Below are positions 6,495 to 11,676 of a stretch of 11,676 bases of DNA, in pieces. Position 1 is the stretch's first letter; the number at the start of each line of letters is the position of its first letter. The DNA comes from Patescibacteria group bacterium (GTDB lineage Bacteria > Patescibacteriota > Microgenomatia > Levybacterales > UBA12049): positions 1-11,676 of the forward strand of contig JAMCZG010000006.1 in the NCBI GenBank assembly GCA_023485715.1, given 5' to 3'. The translations under genes were made by a program, and so were the position numbers. Below the pieces are notes generated by a model, which worked only from the letters and a program-made list of their open reading frames with translations, had not been told where the DNA came from and ran no database searches.

Positions 6495-6628
6495 TCATTT
6501 TATTCGAAAGTATGCTAAAGAGGGATGCCTTAATGCTATTATTTCCGGATCTTTAACATAAGCATTCGAAATATTTACCCCTTTCTTAAAAATTCTTCAA
6601 TTGACTTGTCAACAACATAATTAATCAT
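6495..6628 (-). pseudogene. Possible mini-gene broken or joined by a -1 frameshift (doubtful)
   Basis: On the minus strand an ATG at 6628 opens a 17-codon frame (MINYVVDKSIEEFLRKG) that stops at TAA 6577-6575. Just before that stop lies A AAG GGG (6584-6578) in the exact X-XXY-YYZ register of a -1 slippery heptamer. Slipping back one base continues for 27 residues (VNISNAYVKDPEIIALRHPS and seven more) to TGA at 6497-6495, giving 44 in all. TATAAT (6640-6635) lies 6 nt before the ATG, the same spacing as at 573 and 9388. Both pieces look protein-like, but the frames are short enough to be chance in AT-rich DNA and I recognise no family. It could be a decayed gene, a real frameshifted peptide, or nothing. 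It starts 14 nt after the stop of the 206-residue protein. Confidence 0.22.
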
Positions 6629-6642
6629 ATATAAATTATATA

Positions 6643-7263
6643 TCACCTAAACAATTCAACTCCTTGAGGATCTTTGAGGTTGAGAGTCCGACTGCAAGAG
6701 TCGTAATTTCCGGTTACTAAAACAGGAAGAGAGCCGAATCTTTTAAGATCGACTTTATTTGAATACAAAAGATTAATCACAGAATTATCATTTTTAACAA
6801 GCACTACCCTATTCTCCTTTTCTTTGTAAACAAAATAATCCGAAATATTTGACCATACAGGAATCTTTTGAGACGCATCTTCTTTTATAATCAAAGTTTT
6901 AATTGTCCCGATCTCTGTTTGCGTACCCTTGTCGCAAAGCATTTTTCCTCCGCCCAAAACGCCAAAAACCGTTAAAGTGAGAAAAACTCCCATAATCCCT
7001 AAAGACCCTTTTAACGTAAAACTAAAAGCCTTTTGCTTTTTTATCTGCTGTAATAGTTCAACGATTTTTCTTAAGGGATTACCGACGTGGATATCCAATA
7101 GGTCGTCATCGGATTTTGAATAATGGGAATGCTCGGAGAAAAATTTAGTTATCGGATTCTGATTACCGGTTGACGGACTTTCGGGTTTTTCCACGTGGAC
7201 AAAATGTCCTTCCTCGTCCCGCGGCTTTTCCTTTGCGATTTCGCTTTTTAGCTCGCTTGGCAT
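6643..7263 (-). CDS. Single-pass membrane protein of unknown function
   Basis: 206 residues, family not recognised. Residues 1-85 are charged and probably cytoplasmic, with a short KPRDEEGHFVHVEKP motif (13-27) and an amphipathic stretch IVELLQQIKKQ (67-77). Residues 86-104 are a glycine-rich transmembrane helix (GSLGIMGVFLTLTVFGVLG). Residues 107-206 are probably outside and β-rich, with Cys110 and Cys189, which may pair. The outer segment RVVLVKNDNSVINLLYSNKVDLKRFG suggests a small sensor- or OB-like fold, which is only an impression. It is the only certain gene here ending in TGA. AAGGT lies directly before the ATG, too close for a normal Shine-Dalgarno, and I saw no clear -10 box. It is divergent from another single-pass protein across the TGTGGA array. 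Confidence 0.82.
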   Translation of the reverse strand: MPSELKSEIAKEKPRDEEGHFVHVEKPESPSTGNQNPITKFFSEHSHYSKSDDDLLDIHVGNPLRKIVELLQQIKKQKAFSFTLKGSLGIMGVFLTLTVFGVLGGGKMLCDKGTQTEIGTIKTLIIKEDASQKIPVWSNISDYFVYKEKENRVVLVKNDNSVINLLYSNKVDLKRFGSLPVLVTGNYDSCSRTLNLKDPQGVELFR

Positions 7264-7308
7264 ACCTTATTTTTGCGCCAAAATTTAAAGAAATGCAAGT
7301 ATTTTTTG

Positions 7309-7403
7309 GTCCACAACTTGTGGACTCCACAAAGTGTGGATTGTTTGAGGCTAATTTGCGGGTTTTGTGGATGCTAAAAAATGACCCACAAAACAGTTGT
7401 GGA
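7309..7403. repeat. Array of alternating TGTGGA half-sites (nested inverted repeats)
   Basis: Half-sites in order: TCCACAA 7310-7316, TTGTGGA 7318-7324, TCCACAA 7326-7332, TGTGGA 7335-7340, TTGTGGA 7365-7371, CCACAA 7386-7391, TTGTGGA 7397-7403. The first three form two overlapping perfect palindromes: GTCCACAA-C-TTGTGGAC (7309-7325) and TTGTGGA-C-TCCACAA (7318-7332). A larger repeat, GTTTTGTGG (7362-7370) with CCACAAAAC (7386-7394), has a 15-nt loop. The sites lie between two divergent genes. The core matches six of nine positions of the DnaA box (TGTGGATAA), and two sites match seven (7335-7343, 7367-7375). Confidence 0.75.
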
Positions 7404-7440
7404 GGAGATTTGCGGTGGACTGTTAAAAGTGGATTTGATC

Positions 7441-7449
7441 TGCTATAAT
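7441..7449 (+). promoter_or_regulatory. Extended -10 promoter of the Ig-like-domain protein gene
   Basis: TGC followed by TATAAT (7444-7449), a perfect extended -10, 19 nt before the ATG at 7469. No good -35 lies at the expected distance, which extended -10 promoters tolerate. The TGTGGA array ends about 40 nt upstream, in an activator position. Confidence 0.62.
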
Positions 7450-7468
7450 ATTTTTCCTCACATTTAAG

Positions 7469-8065
7469 ATGAATGGGTTTTTCGATAGAGTAAAAAGATT
7501 TTACAGGGGTATTCCGAACAAAAAGCCGTATATCGAAGTGTTAACAGCGCTCCTCACAGTCCCCGTTTTGTTAACAGTGATAATACTAAACATAAATTCG
7601 CTGCAATCAAGGTCCGAAAAACCTTCAATCGCAACCCAAGTCCCCGAGAAAAAAAATTCGTCCGATACACAGCCGGTTATAAAAGTGGTCGAGACGGTTG
7701 TTTCTTCTCCGTCAGCGTCACCTGAAGTTTGCAAAAAACAAATTCCCGAGATTAGTATTTCTTATCCAAAAGAGGGAGATAAAATTTCTGAAAATCCTGT
7801 GCAGTTTGCGATCGGTTACGAAAAAGAAAATTATTGCGAAATTGTCTGGTCTTACAGGATTAATAAGGGAAAATGGTCGGATTACGACGATAAATCGATA
7901 AGCGTCTTCAATTTGCCCTCAGGCGATATCGAATTCGAACTTCGCGTAAAAGGGATCGCAACGGACGAAGAAAAAATTTTAACCCGAAAATTTATTTATG
8001 AAGGGGGTCTTACGATTACGCCGACAATATCACAAGATCCACAAGCCACGCCTTCCGCAAGATAA
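7469..8065 (+). CDS. Single-pass surface protein with Ig-like domain
   Basis: 198 residues. Residues 1-21 are basic and cytoplasmic, 22-43 a transmembrane helix (IEVLTALLTVPVLLTVIIL), 45-90 a polar Ser/Pro/Lys linker, 91-177 a β-rich domain, and 180-198 a Thr/Pro/Gln tail. The β domain runs EISISYPKEGDKI, VQFAIGY, CEIVWSYRINKGKWSDYD, ISVFNLPSGDIEFELRVKG, EKILTRKFIYEG. The W-x-Y-R-I-N-x-G-x-W strand pair is typical of Ig/FN3-like folds in bacterial surface proteins. Cys88 and Cys123 may be disulfide-linked. There are no catalytic residues, so a binding or structural role at the cell surface is the reasonable inference. It starts with its own extended -10 promoter and shares its upstream region with the divergent single-pass protein. 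Base composition is close to that of the flanking genes rather than the AT-rich cassette. Confidence 0.84.
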   Translation: MNGFFDRVKRFYRGIPNKKPYIEVLTALLTVPVLLTVIILNINSLQSRSEKPSIATQVPEKKNSSDTQPVIKVVETVVSSPSASPEVCKKQIPEISISYPKEGDKISENPVQFAIGYEKENYCEIVWSYRINKGKWSDYDDKSISVFNLPSGDIEFELRVKGIATDEEKILTRKFIYEGGLTITPTISQDPQATPSAR

Positions 8066-8102
8066 ACCGTTTTAGAGCCATATAGCGATATATCTTGGTA
8101 TA

Positions 8103-8130
8103 TTGACAAACGATAATTTCGGAGTATACT
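8103..8130 (+). promoter_or_regulatory. Promoter of the 401-residue protein gene
   Basis: TTGACA (8103-8108), a 16-nt spacer, then TATACT (8125-8130). The leader would be about 27 nt and includes AAGG (8150-8153), 10 nt before the ATG, a moderate Shine-Dalgarno. The same -10 hexamer is used by the DUF1508 promoter. Confidence 0.68.
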
Positions 8131-8163
8131 ACTGAGAATTTACTTAATTAAGGTAAAGAATTT

Positions 8164-9369
8164 ATGTCCAGAGTTGAGCAAGCACTAGTAGACAAGCAAT
8201 GTTGGATCGGGCAACAAGGTTTAGTGCCATATCCGAAAGAATCAGTATCGGGGTTAAATAAAAAGGAAATTCCCGTAAAAGGTCAGGTGCCTTTTGATAC
8301 GGGTGTTGAAAAATCGATAGAATTGATCGGGGTATTGGGTGAAATGAAAACCTCCCTCGGCGAAGAAAATGTAAAATATTGGAATAAATATGCTCCGCTT
8401 GCCTATATTCCTCCGGCTATTATGGTTCCGATGACAGCTTGGCTAGCATCGATCGGTCAATATGAAATAGCCCTTGCATCGATGACTCCTGCAGTGCTCG
8501 AGTCGATTGCTATTAAAATGGTACACCCGCGGGAAATAAATGATCCCAATGCCAGCAAGTTTAGTCAGGAAATCTCAGAAATATTGGATTGTACAGGAGA
8601 AAAATCAATTTTTACAGAGAATCAACAAGCAAGACTGCATGACTTGTATGACCCAAAAGCAAGGCAAAATAGGGATGCAGCAAGACATAGAGCAGAAACC
8701 TACGAATATTTGTCGACAAGCCATTGGTCTGGTGTTACAGCATTGGTAATTAATTCGGTAGCTCTTTTGGAGCAAGGAACAACGATAGAAGTAACCGGGG
8801 TAAAAGCAGAAAAACACGGAGTGTTTGACCCCGATGAAATGGAGACAAGAGAAAATATTATATTTCGCATAGGAAGGCCAACGCTAAGATTAATAGATAA
8901 AGAACTTAAGGGTATCGAGCGTCACTTGACCGAAATCGGATCAAGGCAACCGGATAATGAAATTAATCTTCTTGATATCGGAATTAATAAATTAGTTTCT
9001 CTTGCCCAAGCCGAAGAAGGAGCCTGGGAATCTTCGGTAGACACATTAAGACTCGAGTATATGGCGGTTGCAGGGTTAAACATTATGTGTCAAAGGAGCC
9101 AGACACCATATCACATACGAAACAGGATTGGGGGCAGTGAAGATCTGGATCCAAAGCTTCGGGATATGATCTTGATGGCACCCGAGGATTTTATGCAAGC
9201 TTTTCCTGCGGTTATCGCCGGGAAAATTCCAGACCAGAGCATAGATTTACTTACCGAATGGTATAAAACAGCGCTGAAATTTATTCAGAATACACCTCCA
9301 GAAGTCGACGATTTTCATTATGTCGATCCCACTATTATTTATCCCGGATCGTCCCCAAAAGCCGCTTAA
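8164..9369 (+). CDS. Unrecognised 401-residue protein with a hydrophobic hairpin
   Basis: I do not recognise a family. The N-terminal 70 residues are polar. Residues 77-96 (APLAYIPPAIMVPMTAWLAS) and about 100-118 are hydrophobic and could form a membrane hairpin or a buried helical core. From about 130 to 400 the protein is mainly helical and acidic, with a His/Arg/Glu-rich stretch ARQNRDAARHRAETYEYL (166-183) and a second hydrophobic patch (190-203, VTALVINSVALLEQ). No signal peptide, no repeats and no catalytic motif were seen. The N-terminal part includes VPYPKESVSG (21-30). It has a near-consensus promoter and a moderate Shine-Dalgarno, suggesting fair expression. It is followed after 18 nt by the DUF475 gene, whose own -10 box lies in that gap, so the two are not strictly one operon. 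The long open frame with even codon use makes it a real gene; the function is open. Confidence 0.82.
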   Translation: MSRVEQALVDKQCWIGQQGLVPYPKESVSGLNKKEIPVKGQVPFDTGVEKSIELIGVLGEMKTSLGEENVKYWNKYAPLAYIPPAIMVPMTAWLASIGQYEIALASMTPAVLESIAIKMVHPREINDPNASKFSQEISEILDCTGEKSIFTENQQARLHDLYDPKARQNRDAARHRAETYEYLSTSHWSGVTALVINSVALLEQGTTIEVTGVKAEKHGVFDPDEMETRENIIFRIGRPTLRLIDKELKGIERHLTEIGSRQPDNEINLLDIGINKLVSLAQAEEGAWESSVDTLRLEYMAVAGLNIMCQRSQTPYHIRNRIGGSEDLDPKLRDMILMAPEDFMQAFPAVIAGKIPDQSIDLLTEWYKTALKFIQNTPPEVDDFHYVDPTIIYPGSSPKAA

Positions 9370-9372
9370 GAA

Positions 9373-9381
9373 TGGTATAAT
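9373..9381 (+). promoter_or_regulatory. Leaderless promoter of the DUF475 gene
   Basis: TGG followed by TATAAT (9376-9381), a perfect extended -10, 6 nt before the ATG at 9388 and just after the stop of the preceding gene. There is no clear -35 and no Shine-Dalgarno. The motif and its spacing match those at 573. Confidence 0.62.
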
Positions 9382-9387
9382 TGTTTT

Positions 9388-10296
9388 ATGGACTTATTCG
9401 CGCTTGTTTTAACGGTTTTAGGCTTGTCGCTTTTTGAAATTATCAGTAGTATCGACAACGCGATTATTAATGCCGAAGTTTTATCCACAACCGGCGAAAA
9501 AGCGAGAAGATGGTTTTTGACGTGGGGAATAATCTTTGCAGTTTTCATAATAAGAGGATTACTGCCTTTTGCGATCGTTTGGGCGACTGTCCCCGGACTC
9601 GGCCCGGTTGGCGCGATAACTGCAACATTCAGTAGTGACCCCAAAATTCATTCTGCAATCGAACAATCCGCTCCAGTCCTTTTAATCGGGGGAGGAACAT
9701 TTCTTATCTTTTTATTTTTTAACTGGCTTTTTATCGAACCGAAAAATTACGGCCTCCGCGGCGAGCGGTTTTTCCATTCCCAGGGAGTCTGGTTTTTTGC
9801 GGTTGTTTCGATTTTACTTTCTTCGATCGTTTGGATCGCGCTTTCTAAAGACCCGTTACTGGCGTTCGGCGCAGTTTTAGGTTCGACGGCTTTTTTCATA
9901 ACGCACGGCTTTAAAAGCTACGCTGCGAAAGAGGAAAGTAGGCTTGTCGGAAAAAGCGGCTTGTCAGACATAAGTAAAATACTCTATTTGGAAGTGATCG
10001 ACGCAACTTTTTCGATCGATGGCGTTATCGGGGCGTTTGCGTTTACGCTTTCTGTCCCTTTAATTTTTTTAGGAAACAGTCTGGGCGCGATTGTTTTACG
10101 GAATTTTACGATCAGTAATATGGAACGGATTAAAAAATACAAGTATTTAAAAAACGGCGCGATGTACTCGATTCTTTTCTTAGGAACAATAATGCTTTTG
10201 GACAGTTTTGGTGCCCATTTGCCTGCCTATGTAGCACCGGTCACTACTTTCGGGACCGTCGGCTACTTCTTTTATAAATCGAGAATCGAAATCTAA
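9388..10296 (+). CDS. DUF475 (TerC-like) integral membrane protein
   Basis: 302 residues, about eight transmembrane segments. The two conserved acidic motifs of DUF475, a branch of the TerC/LysE-like group, are present: E17-I-I-S-S-I-D23-N24-A-I-I-N-A-E-V-L in the first helix and E202-V-I-D205-A-T-F-S-I-D211-G-V in a later one, the paired repeats expected for an internally duplicated transporter. The linker between halves carries IEPKNYGLRGERFFHS (116-131), and the chain ends in the short basic tail KSRIEI. TerC relatives are tied to manganese export and to tellurite-resistance operons; for DUF475 itself the substrate is not settled, so a divalent-metal transport role is inference. The protein is full length. 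It converges on the DUF1059/VOC pair; a T-run at 10301-10305 may help end transcription, though I see no strong hairpin. Confidence 0.9.
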   Translation: MDLFALVLTVLGLSLFEIISSIDNAIINAEVLSTTGEKARRWFLTWGIIFAVFIIRGLLPFAIVWATVPGLGPVGAITATFSSDPKIHSAIEQSAPVLLIGGGTFLIFLFFNWLFIEPKNYGLRGERFFHSQGVWFFAVVSILLSSIVWIALSKDPLLAFGAVLGSTAFFITHGFKSYAAKEESRLVGKSGLSDISKILYLEVIDATFSIDGVIGAFAFTLSVPLIFLGNSLGAIVLRNFTISNMERIKKYKYLKNGAMYSILFLGTIMLLDSFGAHLPAYVAPVTTFGTVGYFFYKSRIEI

Positions 10297-10334
10297 ACAG
10301 TTTTTCTTTTTGTTATCGACTTAATTCTCTATTT

Positions 10335-10499
10335 CTAGTCGTAAACGATCTGTTTTTTTGCTTCCTCATCGCTAATTTCCTGATTGTGGATCTTTTTTAA
10401 ATGTGACTTTGTTGTGTCTACGACCTCATCTTCGTCGTGGCTTCTTATCATAAACCCGCACATCGGATCACATTCAACAGTCATTAATTTTTTGTCCAT
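10335..10499 (-). CDS. DUF1059 small metal-binding protein
   Basis: 54 residues starting MDKKLMTVECDPMCGFMIRS. It is DUF1059: a Cys pair (C10, C14) in a CxxxCGF turn, then RSHDEDEVVDTTKSH and LKKIHNQEISDEEAKK, the family's conserved EDEVV...H...HN..ISDEEA pattern. H33 and H38 together with the cysteines are the likely metal ligands; the family is annotated as predicted small metal-binding and its partners are unknown. It is translated from a textbook AAGGAGGTGAT (10514-10504) 4 nt before ATG. That Shine-Dalgarno overlaps the stop codon of the VOC gene (10515-10513), so the two are almost certainly one transcript with coupled translation. Confidence 0.88.
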   Translation of the reverse strand: MDKKLMTVECDPMCGFMIRSHDEDEVVDTTKSHLKKIHNQEISDEEAKKQIVYD

Positions 10500-10503
10500 A
10501 GTT

Positions 10504-10514
10504 ATCACCTCCTT
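10504..10514 (-). promoter_or_regulatory. Eleven-base Shine-Dalgarno overlapping the VOC stop codon
   Basis: AAGGAGGTGAT is complementary over all eleven bases to the usual 3' end of 16S rRNA. It begins inside the TAA stop of the VOC gene and ends 4 nt before the DUF1059 ATG, which argues for translational coupling and fixes that start. Confidence 0.85.
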
Positions 10515-10890
10515 ACGCCATCTTTGATTCCATCATCCCGAAAATATTCCCGTCCGGGTCTTTGCAATAAACCAATAAGCCCACGTTTGGGATTTCGGTT
10601 ACCGGAACATATACGTGTCCTCCGTTAGATTCTACTTTTGAAATTGCTTCGTTGATATCTTCGACACCGAGAGTACATACATAAGAATTAATCGAATCGC
10701 GGTTAAACATGTCGCTTTCTTCCATCAGGCCACCGTCGATTCCCGGAGCGTTTTTATCCCCGGTCATCAAGAGCCAGTAGTCTTTTCCAGATTCCCATTT
10801 TTTCACATCCCAGGAGAATGTTTTTTTATAAAATTCGACAGTTTTATCGGGATCTTTTGCGACAATTTCAAAGTGTACGACTCTTGACAT
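10513..10890 (-). CDS. VOC-superfamily (glyoxalase/dioxygenase fold) protein
   Basis: 125 residues from the ATG at 10890. An upstream frame extension to 10956 adds 22 residues that lack family character, while GGGAGGTGAG (10904-10895) sits 4 nt before the chosen ATG. One βαβββ half (RVVHFEIVAKDPDKTVEFYK, 3-22) is followed by a second (NSYVCTLGVEDINEAISKVE) and ends YCKDPDGNIFGMMESK, the standard layout of a single-module VOC protein, which dimerises to form its active site. H6 and E121 are in positions used as metal ligands. Closest style is the small glyoxalase-like proteins related to mycobacterial CFP30B; the substrate is unknown, and glyoxalase I activity should not be assumed. It is first in a two-gene unit with DUF1059. 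Its promoter is not clear in the 70 bases upstream. Confidence 0.88.
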   Translation of the reverse strand: MSRVVHFEIVAKDPDKTVEFYKKTFSWDVKKWESGKDYWLLMTGDKNAPGIDGGLMEESDMFNRDSINSYVCTLGVEDINEAISKVESNGGHVYVPVTEIPNVGLLVYCKDPDGNIFGMMESKMA

Positions 10891-10988
10891 ATTTCTCACC
10901 TCCCTTTTAAAGTTTTTCTTGGAAAACGGTTTAAAACGATAATATGTGTAATACAATTAATGATCAGTGATAACAGTCACCGATAATT

Positions 10989-11004
10989 TGTAATCAAAAT
11001 TACA
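10989..11004. promoter_or_regulatory. Inverted repeat between the VOC and carboxypeptidase genes
   Basis: TGTAAT-CAAA-ATTACA, perfect 6-base arms, lies about 20 nt upstream of the -10 box of the carboxypeptidase gene and about 100 nt from the VOC start. It could be an operator shared by the divergent units; AT-rich content makes chance a real alternative. Confidence 0.3.
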
Positions 11005-11020
11005 TTTGTGGGGATAAAAA

Positions 11021-11029
11021 TGCTAAAAT
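11021..11029 (+). promoter_or_regulatory. Extended -10 promoter of the carboxypeptidase gene
   Basis: TGC followed by TAAAAT (11024-11029), 16 nt before the ATG at 11046. No -35 of note at 16-18 nt spacing and no Shine-Dalgarno in the short leader. Confidence 0.5.
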
Positions 11030-11045
11030 AAATTTTTAGAGTTCG

Positions 11046-11676
11046 ATGAACCGGAGTCAAATTTCTTACGTTGCGACAATAATTTTAGGGTGTGTTCTTC
11101 TGGGTTTTGTAGTGTGGATCGCTTACCCGAATTTTCAAAAAAAAGTTGTTGTCGATCCCCTTCCTAGTTTTTTGTCTTTGAAAAACAACAAAGAAGTTAA
11201 AACACTTAATATTTGGCTGCCAAAAAACGAGAAAGTAATGGGCATAAATATAGAAAAGCCCGAAATCTCGGCAAAATCCGCGTACGTTTACGATTTAACT
11301 GAGGATTTAGTATTGTACGAGAAAAATCCGAAAACAAGGCTTCCGATCGCGTCTTTAACTAAAATAATGACCGCGATTATTGCGCTTGAAAACAAAAAGC
11401 AAGGCGATAAATATTTTGTGACGAAAGATGCATTGGTCGGAGAAAATTCGATGGGACTAACAGAAAGCGAATCTCTTACCTTGGAAGAATTATTATATGG
11501 GCTGATACTTCCGTCCGGAAACGACGCGGCAGAAACGCTCGCCGAAAATTATCCTTCGGGTCGTCAATCTTTTATAAACGCGATGAATAAAAAAGCTAGC
11601 GCCCTCGGTCTTTCTGACACGAATTTTACAAACCCGAGCGGATTGGAAGGAGACGGAAACCAATATTCAACAGCCT
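11046..11676 (+). CDS. D-alanyl-D-alanine carboxypeptidase, peptidase S11 (N-terminal 210 residues)
   Basis: The gene runs off the right edge. Residues 9-27 form a membrane anchor (VATIILGCVLLGFVVWIAY), followed by a spacer to about 72, then the penicillin-binding domain. AYVYDLTEDLVLYEKNP leads to the active-site SxxK as S103-L-T-K106 in LPIASLTKIMTA, and the SxN motif is S157-G-N159 in LPSGNDAAE. The TNFTNPSGLE segment (192-201) is family-typical. The KTG motif would lie beyond the window. DacA/DacF-type enzymes remove the terminal D-Ala of peptidoglycan pentapeptides outside the membrane, limiting cross-linking. The N-terminal uncleaved-looking anchor differs from the usual C-terminal amphipathic anchor of DacA. 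Its presence implies peptidoglycan in this cell, consistent with the LysM domain upstream. Confidence 0.9.
   Translation, partial: MNRSQISYVATIILGCVLLGFVVWIAYPNFQKKVVVDPLPSFLSLKNNKEVKTLNIWLPKNEKVMGINIEKPEISAKSAYVYDLTEDLVLYEKNPKTRLPIASLTKIMTAIIALENKKQGDKYFVTKDALVGENSMGLTESESLTLEELLYGLILPSGNDAAETLAENYPSGRQSFINAMNKKASALGLSDTNFTNPSGLEGDGNQYSTA

Noticed and set aside
6452..6525. Rightward hydrophobic frame (VLIILGIILFE and onward) after a TATAAT at 6446-6451
   Set aside because: No ATG before the hydrophobic stretch, only about 30 codons, no -35, and it is antisense to the candidate leftward mini-gene.
6601..6612. TTGAC-TT-GTCAA palindrome resembling a -35 on both strands
   Set aside because: No acceptable -10 box at 16-18 nt on either strand, and too short a loop for a terminator hairpin.
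6627..6643. AT-only palindrome ATATATAA-A-TTATATAT
   Set aside because: Low-complexity AT sequence at the end of a gene; it is explained by the -10-like box and stop region and gives a weak stem.
7309..7403. Replication origin
   Set aside because: TGTGGA cores match the DnaA box only partly (at most seven of nine), there is no dnaA, dnaN or AT-rich unwinding tract next to them; kept only as an open possibility.
7170..7448. Rightward 92-codon open frame
   Set aside because: It is antisense to the N-terminus of the 206-residue protein and then runs through the TGTGGA array; composition is not protein-like and a promoter lies at its end.
9366..9644. Leftward 92-codon open frame
   Set aside because: Antisense shadow of the DUF475 gene's transmembrane coding region.
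10957..11045. Search for a strong promoter for the VOC/DUF1059 unit
   Set aside because: TATTAT and TTGATT-like hexamers exist on the minus strand but none are paired at a proper spacing, so I did not annotate one.

Overview
The window looks like chromosomal DNA from a Candidate Phyla Radiation bacterium, most likely a Microgenomates-type lineage. This is inference from gene style: short compact genes, many single-pass surface proteins with Pro/Thr-rich linkers, a GerMN protein, a DUF475 (TerC-like) protein, and promoters sitting almost on the start codon. Stops are TAA and TAG, with TGA once (6643-6645), and no long gene needs TGA as a sense codon, so the standard bacterial code fits. I saw no tRNA, rRNA, CRISPR array or transposase.

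Layout. At the left edge a truncated leftward gene (1-505, possibly PilM/GspL-like) is divergent from a GerMN-domain surface protein (573-1118). A more AT-rich cassette follows (1253-5952), reading rightwards: a 57-residue excisionase-type helix-turn-helix protein, a polytopic GT2 glycosyltransferase of the cellulose-synthase/hyaluronan-synthase type, a DPM1-like GT2, a GT-C type membrane glycosyltransferase ending in a LysM domain, and a secreted DUF3761 protein. The second GT2 probably charges a polyprenyl phosphate with sugar, the GT-C/LysM protein probably transfers that sugar outside the membrane at the wall, and the first GT2 probably makes a polysaccharide. Together they read as a surface-glycan unit under a small DNA-binding protein.

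The middle (6001-7263) is leftward: a DUF1508 protein behind a structured leader of about 170 nt and a near-consensus promoter, a doubtful mini-gene with a slippery site, and an unknown single-pass membrane protein. The last of these is divergent from a single-pass Ig-like-domain protein (7469-8065). Between them lies a striking array of alternating TGTGGA half-sites (7309-7403).

The right part holds an unrecognised 401-residue protein (8164-9369), a DUF475 membrane protein (9388-10296), a leftward two-gene unit of a VOC/glyoxalase-fold protein and a DUF1059 small metal-binding protein, and finally the start of a D-alanyl-D-alanine carboxypeptidase (11046 to the edge).

Two modes of translation start stand out. 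Several genes have a -10 box 6-14 nt before ATG and no Shine-Dalgarno (leaderless). Three small leftward genes have very long Shine-Dalgarno sequences (core GGAGGTGAT or close) exactly 4 nt before ATG. The most unusual items are the GT-C/LysM fusion, the HTH-led glycan cassette with a palindrome centred on its first start codon, the TGTGGA array, and the DUF1508 leader RNA.
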